Shown: positions 34,723 through 43,382 of the stretch, one piece after another
Layout: the number at the start of each line of letters is the position of its first letter
Numbering within the stretch: position 1 is the stretch's first letter
NCBI GenBank assembly: GCA_016789305.1
Contig: JAEURJ010000009.1
Location: 1 to 64,000 of the forward strand
DNA from: Anaerolineales bacterium
GTDB lineage: Bacteria; Chloroflexota; Anaerolineae; Anaerolineales; Villigracilaceae
Direction: 5' to 3'
DNA: 64,000 nucleotides
Translations under genes and position numbers: made by a program
The notes under the pieces: generated by a model
Database searches by the model: none
Told to the model about the DNA's origin: nothing
The model's input: only the letters and a program-made list of their open reading frames with translations

Positions 34723-34750
34723 TTGAACAAGGTGTAACATCTTGTATACT
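34723..34750 (+). promoter_or_regulatory. Promoter of the LURP-one-like gene
   Basis: TTGAAC (34723-34728), 16-nt spacer, TATACT (34745-34750). A ribosome-binding AAGGAGC follows before the ATG at 34786. Confidence 0.6.
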
Positions 34751-34785
34751 GCGGCAGTTATTTCAACTCCAAGGAGCATTCTTTC

Positions 34786-35553
34786 ATGTATACCTATCCA
34801 ATCAAGTTCGAATTTCCCATGATCAGCATCGGCCGCCAGGTGGACGTTCGCAACGGCGACGGCAAGTTCATCATGCGCGCAACGGACCCCTTCATTTCCT
34901 TCAAGGATTCAATGAACGTCACCGCCGGCAATGGAAATCTCGTGTATCAATTCAACGGGGATACCAGTTTTCGCTTTCTTTTCCAATTCGCGAGCATGTC
35001 CACCGTGTGGAATATCCAAACACCGGATGGCAAACCCGTCGCTTCGGTCCGCTCATATTATGCACGCATGGAGGAATTCAAGGATATTCGAGTCGACAAG
35101 CCGTCCTCGATCAATGCAGACGGCACGCCTTCCCTCGGCGGGATCGCCGGTCAATTCGCTTCGAACATGATGAATCAGCAAATCAGTCGAAACATCCCCG
35201 CACGCCTTGTGTATCAAATATTGGATAAAGAGGAAGGCGGCACCGTACTTGGTTGGATCGTGCCCTCCCGTGGAACGGCCTGGTTCGACTTCCTGCCCTA
35301 TTCAACCCGCATCCAAATCCTCAAGATCCCCTTTGTGGGTCGTGCGTACACACCCTCTTATGAATTCAAGATCGGCAATCTATACAATGAACCTGTTCTT
35401 AAATTACAAAAACAACGCGATCTGCTGGTGGATCGTTATCAATTGGATAAACTCGGCGAGTTGAAAGACTCTGACGAAAGATGGGCGATCCCTGCATTGA
35501 CCCTTGCCACCATGTTCGAGCGCACTCGCGTGAAGGAAATGGCGGATTGGTAA
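34786..35553 (+). CDS. LURP-one/scramblase-like beta-barrel protein
   Basis: 255 residues, soluble. The N-terminus YPIKFEFPMISIGRQVDVRN, the GKFIMRATDPFISFKD strand pair, and later SFRFLFQFASMSTVWNIQTP resemble LURP-one/phospholipid scramblase (Tubby-like C2) folds. There is no predicted membrane helix. Function unknown. Transcribed alone between its own promoter and a strong terminator. Confidence 0.6.
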   Translation: MYTYPIKFEFPMISIGRQVDVRNGDGKFIMRATDPFISFKDSMNVTAGNGNLVYQFNGDTSFRFLFQFASMSTVWNIQTPDGKPVASVRSYYARMEEFKDIRVDKPSSINADGTPSLGGIAGQFASNMMNQQISRNIPARLVYQILDKEEGGTVLGWIVPSRGTAWFDFLPYSTRIQILKIPFVGRAYTPSYEFKIGNLYNEPVLKLQKQRDLLVDRYQLDKLGELKDSDERWAIPALTLATMFERTRVKEMADW

Positions 35554-35592
35554 AACAAAACATCCCGATGAAATCATCGGGATGTTTTGTTT
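35553..35592. terminator. Bidirectional terminator
   Basis: AAACAAAACATCCCGATGA, AA, TCATCGGGATGTTTTGTTT is a long perfect hairpin between two convergent genes. Confidence 0.95.
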
Positions 35593-35593
35593 A

Positions 35594-36148
35594 TTATACC
35601 TGCGGGGTACACACTGCGGAATAAAATTCCTTCAGGAAACTTGAGGGATGTTTCGCCAGCAACTGCGGTTCAGTAAACCCTGACTGAACAGCCAACGTAC
35701 GAAACGTATCGAATGAAAACGGATACGGCACCCAGAGATTTCCAGAATCCACGTTGTATTCGACGAGCAAAAGCTGTCCATCGGGCTTAAGGAATGTGCG
35801 CACATGCTGAAGCACTTTCACTCTATCCTTGAAGTAGTGCAGGGAATTGGCCATCACAATGCCATCCAGCGGAGGGAGGGTCAACGGGCGGGAAAAGTCT
35901 GCAGGGAGCAGGAGCAGGTTCGAGTTAAGCGGGAAGCGTGCGCGATGAGCGCGATCCAATTCCTTTAAGGCGGAACGATCCTTATCCACAGCATGAATGA
36001 TCGCTTCCGGACCGATCAACTCGCGCAAGGCAAGGGTGAAAGCGCCTCCGCCGGCGCCGAAATCCGCCCAGATGCCGCCAGTATTTAAATTTGCAGGGCG
36101 TAAAAGATTTACATGATCGAAATGGTCCATGGTTTGTTTAACATGCAA
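35594..36148 (-). CDS. Class I SAM-dependent methyltransferase
   Basis: 184 residues. Motif I GGIWADFGAGGGAFTLALRE, then AVDKDRSALKELDRAH (acidic end of beta-2) and LDGIVMANSLHYFKD are the class I methyltransferase pattern. QLLLVEYNVDSGNLWVPYPF follows. The substrate is unknown. It ends in the shared terminator at 35553-35592. Confidence 0.85.
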   Translation of the reverse strand: MHVKQTMDHFDHVNLLRPANLNTGGIWADFGAGGGAFTLALRELIGPEAIIHAVDKDRSALKELDRAHRARFPLNSNLLLLPADFSRPLTLPPLDGIVMANSLHYFKDRVKVLQHVRTFLKPDGQLLLVEYNVDSGNLWVPYPFSFDTFRTLAVQSGFTEPQLLAKHPSSFLKEFYSAVCTPQV

Positions 36149-36176
36149 ACGGGATGAGAGTTGCTCTCATCCCGTT
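36148..36176 (-). terminator. Hairpin after the cytochrome b561 gene
   Basis: AACGGGATGAGAG, TTG, CTCTCATCCCGTT is a perfect hairpin just past the stop of the minus-strand gene at 36181; the T-run is weak. Confidence 0.6.
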
Positions 36177-36180
36177 GTTT

Positions 36181-36675
36181 CTACCTTTTCCCAAACCACA
36201 TGCGGGCCAGCAAATTATCCTTGAGAATAAATTGATGATACAAGGCTGCACCTACGTGTGCTGTGACCAGCAACAGCGCCAGCAGCCAGCCAAGATGATG
36301 AATATTTCCAATCAACCCCGCCCGTCCGCTTACGTTCCCTGTGCCAAGTGCAACTGCAAACAGATTGCGGTTATAAGCGATGAACCCGCCGAGGCTGAGA
36401 ATAAAAAATACAATGAGATACAAACCAAGATGAACCCATTCGCCAAGTTTATTGAGGAACTCATTACCCGTATTTGCCCATGCAGGTCGCGGGGTGGTGA
36501 AGCGAACGATGACGCGTAAAAGCATAATTGCCAGCAGACCCGCCCCGAGGATCATGTGTATGCTAATTGGTGACCGGCCTCCCTCTTCAGAAAGAAACCC
36601 TGCTCCGAGCAAAAAGATTACAGTCAGCCAATGCAGCGCAACCAGGGCGGGATGATAACGTTTTGGTGTATTCAT
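36181..36675 (-). CDS. Cytochrome b561 family protein
   Basis: 164 residues, four helices. Heme-ligand histidines are expected in RYHPALVALHWLTVIFLL (helix 1), SPISIHMILGAGLLAIMLLR (helix 2) and GLIGNIHHLGWLLALLLVTAH (helix 4), which all show the family's spacing. It belongs to prokaryotic CybB-like di-heme b561 proteins that carry electrons between quinol and other donors. AAAAAAGGAGACT precedes the start. Confidence 0.9.
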   Translation of the reverse strand: MNTPKRYHPALVALHWLTVIFLLGAGFLSEEGGRSPISIHMILGAGLLAIMLLRVIVRFTTPRPAWANTGNEFLNKLGEWVHLGLYLIVFFILSLGGFIAYNRNLFAVALGTGNVSGRAGLIGNIHHLGWLLALLLVTAHVGAALYHQFILKDNLLARMWFGKR

Positions 36676-36816
36676 GAATAGTCTCCTTTTTTATGAAGAC
36701 TATATGACTGCATAATTAGACTTAAATGAAAAAGTGTGTGTTTTCTATAAAGCTCACACACTTTCCTCACAATTGACATAATACGAATTTGGAGTCTATT
36801 TTCCAAATTGATGAAT

Positions 36817-37791
36817 TTACGGCAAATGAAATACTTCCACATTATTACCGGATTGATCTGCAATGAAAATACGTCCATTTGAGTCGAATGCGATCCCGAC
36901 CGGCCTTTTGAAGAAACTATCGGTAAAACTCTTCTCACCCCAGGCCCACAGGAACTTTCCATCATTATCAAAGACCTGCAGACGGCCAAGCACATAATCG
37001 GTGACATAAACATGCCCGTTGGCATCCACGGCAATGGCTTCCGGCGTGCCTTTGAACTCGACATCCTCGCCCATATCCCAGGTGGCAATGAAGTTGCCGA
37101 TGCTGTCAAATTTTTGTACATTTTTGTTTTCATAATCCGCGACGAAGATGTTTCCATTTGAATCCACGGCAATGCCGGTGGCATGACTGAATTGACCATC
37201 ATCCCTGCCTGCTCCGCCAAACTTCATTATGAATTGACCGTTGTTATCGAATTTCTGTACATATGGATTGCCATCATCGGTAACATAGATATTCCCTGCC
37301 GCATCCACGGCAATTCCGATGGCGCGAACGAACTGGCTGTCACCAGCGCCTTCACTTCCCCATTGAGCAAGGAACTTTCCATTCGCATCGAACTTTTGAA
37401 TGCGATGATTGCCGTTATCCACCACGAAGACATTGTCGCTCGAGTCAATTGCCAGCCCGCCGAAGCCCAGGGAGTTGAATTGACCTTCGCCACTTCCCTT
37501 TGCATCCCACACAGAAAGCAGAGCGCCATTCCCGTCAAAAACGAGTATGCGGCTGTTGCCCGCGTCGTTGACATAGAGATTGCCCAATGAATTTATGGCA
37601 ATCCCATAAGGGTCTTTCAACAAATCGGGTTCGTTGGTAATCTCAAAGAGCATTTTGGGGGTCATGGGATTCTCCTCTACGGGCGCTTCAGTGGGAATGG
37701 AGGGATTTGTTGCAACCGCCTCCACCGTTGGGGCTGCACACCCAGTTATGATCACGATGCTGATTAAAACGGATAAACACAATAACTTCAT
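36817..37791 (-). CDS. NHL-repeat beta-propeller lipoprotein
   Basis: 324 residues from the ATG at 37791, with an ideal TCAAGGAGGTTGT ahead; a longer frame from 37848 is less likely. The lipoprotein signal ends IITGCAAP. The rest is NHL repeats of about 45 residues such as GIAVDAAGNIYVTDDGNPYVQKFD (long stretches GQF, then GIAVDSNGNIFVADYENKNVQ), giving a six-bladed propeller outside the cell. Such proteins bind ligands or other proteins; the partner is unknown. Confidence 0.9.
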   Translation of the reverse strand: MKLLCLSVLISIVIITGCAAPTVEAVATNPSIPTEAPVEENPMTPKMLFEITNEPDLLKDPYGIAINSLGNLYVNDAGNSRILVFDGNGALLSVWDAKGSGEGQFNSLGFGGLAIDSSDNVFVVDNGNHRIQKFDANGKFLAQWGSEGAGDSQFVRAIGIAVDAAGNIYVTDDGNPYVQKFDNNGQFIMKFGGAGRDDGQFSHATGIAVDSNGNIFVADYENKNVQKFDSIGNFIATWDMGEDVEFKGTPEAIAVDANGHVYVTDYVLGRLQVFDNDGKFLWAWGEKSFTDSFFKRPVGIAFDSNGRIFIADQSGNNVEVFHLP

Positions 37792-37875
37792 ACAACCTCC
37801 TTGACTGGCAATTTCAACGATTATAGGAGCAGAGGATGTGATGAACACCCTTCCATGGTGGGGTATTTTTCCCGC

Positions 37876-38160
37876 TTAGCGCGGTTGTCCGCGAACTTGA
37901 AATTTCAACCCATCGATCAATGTTTGGATGGGTTCAGGCGCAAGCGGATGATCTTCCACGTGATGAAAGATAACAGTCAGGACGAACGGACCACCATGTT
38001 CTTCCAGTGGAAACCATTCTTTTGTTAAGAGCAGCCCGGCCCGGCCCAAAACCATGACGCGATAGTGATCATATTCTGCGAATTGCAGCGCCTGTTCACG
38101 GGTGCAGATGGCAACCGCCTGGTCAGGCTGGATCTGGTTGAAATTTGAAGTGTGTTTCAT
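37876..38160 (-). CDS. Hypothetical small protein
   Basis: 94 residues, no helix or cysteine pattern. Recognisable blocks are AVAICTREQALQFAEYDHYR, LLTKEWFPLEEHGGPFV and VIFHHVEDHPLAPEPIQTL. Codon use matches the neighbours, so it is probably real. No family recognised. Confidence 0.6.
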   Translation of the reverse strand: MKHTSNFNQIQPDQAVAICTREQALQFAEYDHYRVMVLGRAGLLLTKEWFPLEEHGGPFVLTVIFHHVEDHPLAPEPIQTLIDGLKFQVRGQPR

Positions 38161-38208
38161 ATTTACAGATATGTCATCCTCCCAACCATCCCCGCCGGGA
38201 ACATTTAT

Positions 38209-38442
38209 TTAATCCTCTTTGGCTGGCCCATAGACTTTGGCAACTGCGGCCTTAACCTGATCGTCGTCATGCTTCTCACATGCCACCAGCGGACGCGCCT
38301 CGCCTTTGACCGGCTTCCCGCCCGCGCTCATCACCTTGAAGTCAATGAATTTTCCGCTGCCATCATAAACCACATACAAATGATAAGGCTTGCCGCATAC
38401 AATGCATCCATGTGTTTCACCGCGTGTATCTTTACCTTCCAT
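38209..38442 (-). CDS. Small zinc-binding protein
   Basis: 77 residues with HGCIVCGKPYHLYVVYDGSG and a later ACEKHDDDQV, giving a CxxC plus C/H set that could bind one zinc ion. AGGAGACACAAATGG provides the RBS region. No named family. Confidence 0.65.
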   Translation of the reverse strand: MEGKDTRGETHGCIVCGKPYHLYVVYDGSGKFIDFKVMSAGGKPVKGEARPLVACEKHDDDQVKAAVAKVYGPAKED

Positions 38443-38771
38443 TTGTGTCTCCTGTCTCTGTATTTGTTTTACCGCTAAACATAAAATTATACGTGAACAA
38501 GGGCTGATTTAATGGACAATCTTTTGAAGCACGACCCTAGAACACGACGGGTAAAAAGATCGAGGCCAGCAAGGAGTTTCAGCTACTGCCCTCCGCTGCA
38601 GATGAAAGTGACTCGCTTTACTTTATTTGGCGATGCGAATATCGAATGCATACATGATGACAGACGTGTCTTCATGATACTGATGATGTATCAGGGAGTT
38701 GCAGGGATCCGTGTCACCTTCAGCAGCTGGCCGCGAAAAAAGAAAGATGTGGAAATCGCCTGGCGAATGGC
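38443..38771. other. Gap with no supported gene
   Basis: A plus-strand frame at 38512-38814 could encode 100 residues but resembles no family and overlaps the neighbouring gene by 43 nt. No hairpin or repeat stands out. Confidence 0.5.
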
Positions 38772-39845
38772 TTATGATGCGGCAGGTTCCGCTGGTTTCC
38801 GATCTTTGAAATGAAGAAATAACCTAACAGCGATCAAAGCCAACCCGGTAAGCAGGGAAACTCCCCACAAGGCTGCAACATCATAAGGCGCTGGAAATTG
38901 CCAGAAGATATCCACAATGAAAAGCAGCAGCATCGGCAAACCGATCAAAGCGGTCCACAGTTGCTGCGGGCGTTCATCGGTGATGAATTTTATATCGGCA
39001 AAACTCGCTATCAATCCGATGGTCCAGAAGATCAAGAGGAAGAAGGTCTGCAGGCCCGGGAAGGTCATGTTGGAGCGGCTGAGCAGATGGGACAGATAAA
39101 TCGCAGGGACGATGGCATACAACCCGGTAATAATGATCGGACCAAATCCCGTATTCGGTTTGATCAGAACCACAATGCCCCACAAGATCAGGGCGATGAT
39201 TGCAATGATCATCAAGCGTACGACCGTATGCCATGCGACGAGGAAGATGAATGCCAGAATGACCACGATCGTCGAAACAAATGCCCAGGCCTGGGATGTG
39301 GTTTGTGCGTTGATGATGATCGGATCTTTTTCAAACATGGCATTAATCTCCGAAAGCGGGACCGTTTGATAACCATTTTGAGCGTTTACCACATGAAATT
39401 CGGTACGGGTGAGCAAAAAGCCCTGACTGTATCCTTGCTCAATTTCAGTGATCTCGCCGGTCGTATCGATGGCGGCAAATGTACTCTGCCCGCTTGAGTC
39501 TGTGCCGTCCGCAATGATCAAAGGCTGGGGCCCGCTCACCTCCGCGATTCCATCGGATATGACGATCTCAGGAAAATCTCCATCGTCAAAAGCCTCCTGG
39601 ATCGATGAAATCGCAGAGAACGCCCCCACTGCAAGGCTGATGGTCGAAAACGTGGAAATTACCAAGGTAAAGAGGACAAAAAATAACACGGCACTTCCCA
39701 CACTCTTTTGTGCCGCCTTGCGATAATACGAGAGGCTTCCCATGGGCAAAATGGCACCACTTAACAGCCAGCCCACCTGACCCAAACAACCACTGCCAGC
39801 ACGTGTCTCAACCGGCACTTCAGGGATGATGTTTTCCGTTGTCAT
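38772..39845 (-). CDS. DUF1189-like polytopic membrane protein
   Basis: 357 residues. A first helix (SAVLFFVLFTLVISTFSTIS) is followed by an exported beta-rich domain of about 110 residues (FPEIVISDGIAEVSGPQPLI, SQGFLLTRTEFHVVNAQNGY), and then six more helices. This layout is typical of DUF1189 proteins. The function is unknown. It is about 50 nt upstream of the TlpA-like gene in the same direction. Confidence 0.7.
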   Translation of the reverse strand: MTTENIIPEVPVETRAGSGCLGQVGWLLSGAILPMGSLSYYRKAAQKSVGSAVLFFVLFTLVISTFSTISLAVGAFSAISSIQEAFDDGDFPEIVISDGIAEVSGPQPLIIADGTDSSGQSTFAAIDTTGEITEIEQGYSQGFLLTRTEFHVVNAQNGYQTVPLSEINAMFEKDPIIINAQTTSQAWAFVSTIVVILAFIFLVAWHTVVRLMIIAIIALILWGIVVLIKPNTGFGPIIITGLYAIVPAIYLSHLLSRSNMTFPGLQTFFLLIFWTIGLIASFADIKFITDERPQQLWTALIGLPMLLLFIVDIFWQFPAPYDVAALWGVSLLTGLALIAVRLFLHFKDRKPAEPAAS

Positions 39846-39897
39846 ATATCTGCTCCATTTTGTTTTACATTGAGAATGAAAGACCGAACGTCACTCC

Positions 39898-40452
39898 CTA
39901 GGGAGTGACCCCGATCAACGGCAGTTTTTCAGCAAGCAATTCAGGGGTGACCCCTTCAATGATCTTCGCCTTGATTATTCCATCCTTATCGATGAAGAGT
40001 TCGGTGGGGATGGCAAACACTTGATAAAGCTCCATGATTTCGCCGTTTTGATCCAGCAAAACAGGATGTGTCATTCCAAACTCATCGGCAAAGCGTCGAA
40101 CGACATCCAGGGATTCCCGACTATCGACCAACAAGACAATAAGCTCGGGATGGTTTTCATGCAGATTCTGCAATAAGGGGGCTTCGATGCGACAGTCCGG
40201 ACACCAGGACGCGCCGATCGAAAGCAGGACCGGTTGTCCTTTAAATTGGCTGAGACGCACGGTCCCGCCATCAAGAGTGGGCAGTTCGAAATCCGGCGCA
40301 ACATCACCCACCTGCAATGAACTGTTTTCGAGTGAATATTCATAGAGGTTTGGTGCAAAGCGGATCGCCAACCCAATGGCAAGACAACCGATCAAACATA
40401 TCCCGAAGATCGAAACAAGGATGATCACCAGACGGGTATTTTTCTTTTCCAT
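39898..40452 (-). CDS. TlpA/ResA-like membrane-anchored thioredoxin
   Basis: 184 residues from the ATG at 40452, preceded by TATAGGAGGAAAT. One N-terminal helix (VIILVSIFGICLIGCLAIGL) anchors an outward thioredoxin domain with VAPDFELPTLDGGTVRLSQF and the active site ASWCPDCRIE (C84, C87). FAIPTELFIDKDGII carries the cis-proline. It probably reduces disulfides of exported proteins or takes part in cytochrome c maturation. Confidence 0.9.
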   Translation of the reverse strand: MEKKNTRLVIILVSIFGICLIGCLAIGLAIRFAPNLYEYSLENSSLQVGDVAPDFELPTLDGGTVRLSQFKGQPVLLSIGASWCPDCRIEAPLLQNLHENHPELIVLLVDSRESLDVVRRFADEFGMTHPVLLDQNGEIMELYQVFAIPTELFIDKDGIIKAKIIEGVTPELLAEKLPLIGVTP

Positions 40453-40526
40453 ATTTCCTCCTATAGCCTCCCATATTTTACACCTCATTCATCGCTTCCA
40501 TTTAAATACAGGAATGAGAAAAGAAC

Positions 40527-40558
40527 AAAGGGAGGAACCCAATGGGGTCCCTCCCTTT
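40527..40558 (-). terminator. Terminator after the TspO gene
   Basis: On the minus strand AAAGGGAGGGACCCC, ATT, GGGTTCCTCCCTTT is followed by GTTCTTTTC. Confidence 0.85.
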
Positions 40559-40560
40559 GT

Positions 40561-41325
40561 TTATACCGGTATTTCGCGCCGCCTTTGGATTATGGAGTAA
40601 AGCGCCAATCCCAAAGCGAAGACTGCCGCCACCCCGGCGGAGTTGGCGACCAAAGGCTCCGCTGCCTGCTTGTTCGCTATCCCAGCGAAGGACCAGACAA
40701 AGACAAAGAGGTAGCCTGCGTCCCTGCGTGTGACCGCCATGAACAAGCCGACGATACAGGCGATGCCCAACATGATGACTGCCCAGGTTTGCGATGCAAT
40801 TCCAAATCCATTCCAGTTGACCGAGTACAACCAATCCGTGACGTTGGCGATGGTGGCAACACTGATCCAGCCAAGATAAACGCTGAAGGGAATATCCACG
40901 CTCCATTTTTCAACATTACTCACCGGGGTCATGCCAACATTCAAGGCGAGGTAACTGGCAATGAGCAAACCCAACAGGGTGAGCATGACCAGCACGCTTA
41001 GACCAAAGACGTTGTAATGCCAGCAAAACAACCAACCTGCATTAAAGAGGCCGCTGAGGGCAAAGAGGTAACCCAACCTTCGCAGGCGTGGACTTTCCTT
41101 TTGCGAAGGTCGTGCTTGATAAAAGGCAAAGGCAATCCAGCCGATGTAGATGATTCCCCAAATGGCGAAGACATACCCCGCCGGGACGAAGTAGACCTGA
41201 AAGCGATCGGAGATCTCGCCGGTATTTTGCCCGTTGAGAGGCAGGGTACTGGCGAGGATGTTGACGGTGAGTGCGATGACGACGGAAAGAATATTTGCAA
41301 TTTGGCGTAGCATATCTTTGGACAT
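40561..41325 (-). CDS. TspO/MBR-like tryptophan-rich sensory protein
   Basis: 254 residues from the ATG at 41325 with CTGGAGGATTT ahead. Several helices have the TspO look: FVPAGYVFAIWGIIYIGWIA, ALSGLFNAGWLFCWHYNVFG, and WSVDIPFSVYLGWISVATIA. It is longer than minimal TspO (about 160) and belongs to the long subgroup that has seven or eight helices. It may sense or transport porphyrin-type or other hydrophobic molecules. Confidence 0.75.
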   Translation of the reverse strand: MSKDMLRQIANILSVVIALTVNILASTLPLNGQNTGEISDRFQVYFVPAGYVFAIWGIIYIGWIAFAFYQARPSQKESPRLRRLGYLFALSGLFNAGWLFCWHYNVFGLSVLVMLTLLGLLIASYLALNVGMTPVSNVEKWSVDIPFSVYLGWISVATIANVTDWLYSVNWNGFGIASQTWAVIMLGIACIVGLFMAVTRRDAGYLFVFVWSFAGIANKQAAEPLVANSAGVAAVFALGLALYSIIQRRREIPV

Positions 41326-41453
41326 AAATCCTCCAGAACACGATGGGAGTGCACAGACATGTTCATCATACGGCTTCTTCCTATCAAATACAATCAAGAA
41401 TGCCCTTCCAAAATATGGAAGGGCATCGAATGACTGACGAATATGCAATTTAT

Positions 41454-41729
41454 TCAGTTGACCGGCTGTCCGAAGCGGGAGAGTTTCTCGCGATGGACGT
41501 GCCTTTTGATCTTCAGGCAGTCATCACACAGGCGGATGGTGGCGACGGCGTTCTTTTGCATTTGCTTGTCGATCAGTTCATAATCCTGGGAGGGACCTTC
41601 GCCGCAGACCGAGCAAACGTTCGTACCCTGTGCGGCGACCACGATCCTCGTGACGGTCGCCTTGATCGGGTCCACTGCTTCCAAGGCGGCGAACCATTCA
41701 GGGGTGTGGGGTTTGTAATAGTATGGCAT
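41454..41729 (-). CDS. Small zinc-ribbon protein behind a LexA-like operator
   Basis: 91 residues from the ATG at 41729 (GAGAGGAGATCGTAC ahead). Two cysteine pairs, NVCSVCGEG and IRLCDDCLKIKR, make a zinc ribbon; the N-terminus PYYYKPHTPEWFAALEAVDP is conserved-looking. The promoter is near-perfect and carries a GAAC-N4-GTTC palindrome in its spacer, so the gene is probably damage-inducible. Function unknown. Confidence 0.75.
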   Translation of the reverse strand: MPYYYKPHTPEWFAALEAVDPIKATVTRIVVAAQGTNVCSVCGEGPSQDYELIDKQMQKNAVATIRLCDDCLKIKRHVHREKLSRFGQPVN

Positions 41730-41781
41730 GTACGATCTCCTCTCGGGAAAACAAATTGTGCAGGAAGAATAAGGTACGGCC

Positions 41782-41810
41782 ATTATATAGAACATGCGTT
41801 CTATTGTCAA
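41782..41810 (-). promoter_or_regulatory. Consensus promoter with LexA-like box in the spacer
   Basis: On the minus strand TTGACA (41810-41805), a 17-nt spacer and TATAAT (41787-41782). The spacer contains AGAACGCATGTTCT (41802-41789), which fits the Gram-positive-type SOS box CGAAC-N4-GTTYG in all but the outer bases. A repressor bound there would block the polymerase. Confidence 0.7.
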
Positions 41811-41835
41811 GGGAAAAGCAAGGAGAGGGGGAGAA

Positions 41836-42243
41836 CTATTTCTTCGGCGGTATGGGGTCGGTAATGAGTTTGTCGAGTGCCAGACCGATCCTGTGGGCCG
41901 CGAGGCTGAACACGATCAGCGAGAGGGTGAACAGCACAAGGCTGACTCCCCAACCGATCTTGACGCGCAGTTTATCAAACTCGGCATAGGTTTCGATGGT
42001 CACGTCCCGGGATGTCCCGGCGGCATCATCCACACAGTAGACGGTATTTTCCGTGTAGACGACGCCGGGCAGGGGCTGGCTTGAATCCTGTTCCAGGGAC
42101 ATGCGTTGATCGCCGCAAACAGCGGAGGCGGTGTATGGGTAGAGCGAATTGAATGAACCTGTGATCGTGCTGGGGACGAAGCCCACGCCGCATAAAAGAC
42201 TGAAGATAAGAGCAGCGACGAGAATGGATAGTTTTGTTTTCAT
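41836..42243 (-). CDS. Small membrane protein, co-transcribed with a CPBP protease
   Basis: 135 residues from the ATG at 42243, which overlaps the protease stop (ATGA). A helix at each end (SILVAALIFSLLCGVGFVPS and WGVSLVLFTLSLIVFSLAAH) flanks an exported loop with two cysteines (AVCGDQ, VYCVDDAAG) that may form a disulfide. No family recognised. Confidence 0.7.
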   Translation of the reverse strand: MKTKLSILVAALIFSLLCGVGFVPSTITGSFNSLYPYTASAVCGDQRMSLEQDSSQPLPGVVYTENTVYCVDDAAGTSRDVTIETYAEFDKLRVKIGWGVSLVLFTLSLIVFSLAAHRIGLALDKLITDPIPPKK

Positions 42244-42959
42244 GATGCATTTCCTTCGGATGGGCTCTTCAGTGCGCGGGAGAGCCAGGCTGTGTTGTAA
42301 ACGAGGTGCGGAATGATGGCAGCCACGAGGCTGTCGGTGATGACTATGACGAAAATAAACAATGCAGCGATAAGCATTTGACCCAGCGCCAGCTTCCATG
42401 TGCGGCCTTGATACAAGTGGACCAGAATGGAGAGCGCAAGCGAGAACGCGATCCACGGGAAGAGAATGCCGGTTTGACGGCTCATCAGCAGGACCAGATA
42501 GCCGCGATAGACCAGCTCTTCACCGAGGACGGCGATCCACAGGTCGGCATAAGCTGCGAGACGTTTCCAGGGAGTGCCGGTATCGGAATATCGCAGGCCG
42601 ATCAACACGCGCTGACGCGTGGCGGCCATTTCCTCCCGGGATTTCGCGGAGCGCCTGCCGGCAAGAAAAAGAATCAGCAGCAGATATACACTGAGAGCAC
42701 CGGCAGCCAACAGCGTGGAGAGAGAGGCGGCTTTTGTCCAATTCAGGCCGATGGATTGGAACTCATCCTGCCTGAGCGAGCCGATGAACAGGATCAGCAG
42801 AATGGACCCGAGGCGGCCCGGCAGGGTGGTGATGAATCTCCAATTGCCCGGCAGGTTATTGAGCAGGGTGCGCATTTCGTCGGGATAAAACCCGGTGAGG
42901 ACCTGCGGAAGAATGGCGATGACAATCACGGCGAGAAATTCAAAAACAAAGGTTGACAT
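42240..42959 (-). CDS. CPBP family intramembrane metalloprotease (CAAX protease-like)
   Basis: 239 residues from the ATG at 42959. The diagnostic motif GEELVYRGYLVLLM (E147, E148, R152) and later histidines H181 (ILVHLYQGR) and the one in AAIIPHLVYN fit the ABI/CAAX (CPBP) family. The protein has six or seven helices. Bacterial members process prenylated or bacteriocin-related peptides; substrate unknown. A zinc-ribbon gene ends 10 nt upstream, and the next gene overlaps the stop. Confidence 0.87.
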   Translation of the reverse strand: MSTFVFEFLAVIVIAILPQVLTGFYPDEMRTLLNNLPGNWRFITTLPGRLGSILLILFIGSLRQDEFQSIGLNWTKAASLSTLLAAGALSVYLLLILFLAGRRSAKSREEMAATRQRVLIGLRYSDTGTPWKRLAAYADLWIAVLGEELVYRGYLVLLMSRQTGILFPWIAFSLALSILVHLYQGRTWKLALGQMLIAALFIFVIVITDSLVAAIIPHLVYNTAWLSRALKSPSEGNAS

Positions 42960-42969
42960 AATTCCTTCG

Positions 42970-43263
42970 TCAGCGCATCGTTTGATCGCCGGGAGGCGCG
43001 TAGGATTCCAGCAATCCGCAATCGACACAACGATAGTGCAGGATGATCAGCGGTGCGCCGACCTTGCGATAGCCTTCGGAAATACTGCCAAGAAATTTCG
43101 TTTGGGCCCATTCCACCCTTTGCCAGTGTTCGCGCATCGGTTCATTGTCGCTGAAGACATACTCGCTGCTGAGCTGGGCCATATCCTTGGTGATGCCCAA
43201 CCCTTTTTCCATGGCGCCCCCGCAGCGCAAACATTTTGCAGGCGGTGCAAAATTCTCCGTCAT
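42970..43263 (-). CDS. Zinc-ribbon protein
   Basis: 97 residues with KCLRCGGAMEKG and YRCVDCGLLESY, two CxxC pairs separated by about 60 residues. Position directly ahead of the CPBP protease (10 nt) suggests an operon. Function unknown. Confidence 0.7.
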   Translation of the reverse strand: MTENFAPPAKCLRCGGAMEKGLGITKDMAQLSSEYVFSDNEPMREHWQRVEWAQTKFLGSISEGYRKVGAPLIILHYRCVDCGLLESYAPPGDQTMR

Positions 43264-43382
43264 GTTGAACTCCTCGGTTGAAAGATGGGACTATTTTCCC
43301 GCCGAAGCGGATTTTTGCCCAACCCCCGAAGGGACTATGACCGAGGCGATACTACCTAACTTCGGAGAAAAGCCGTACCACT

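Noticed and set aside
38512..38814. Possible 100-residue plus-strand gene
   Set aside because: No RBS, no family, and it overlaps the DUF1189-like gene by 43 nt on the other strand.
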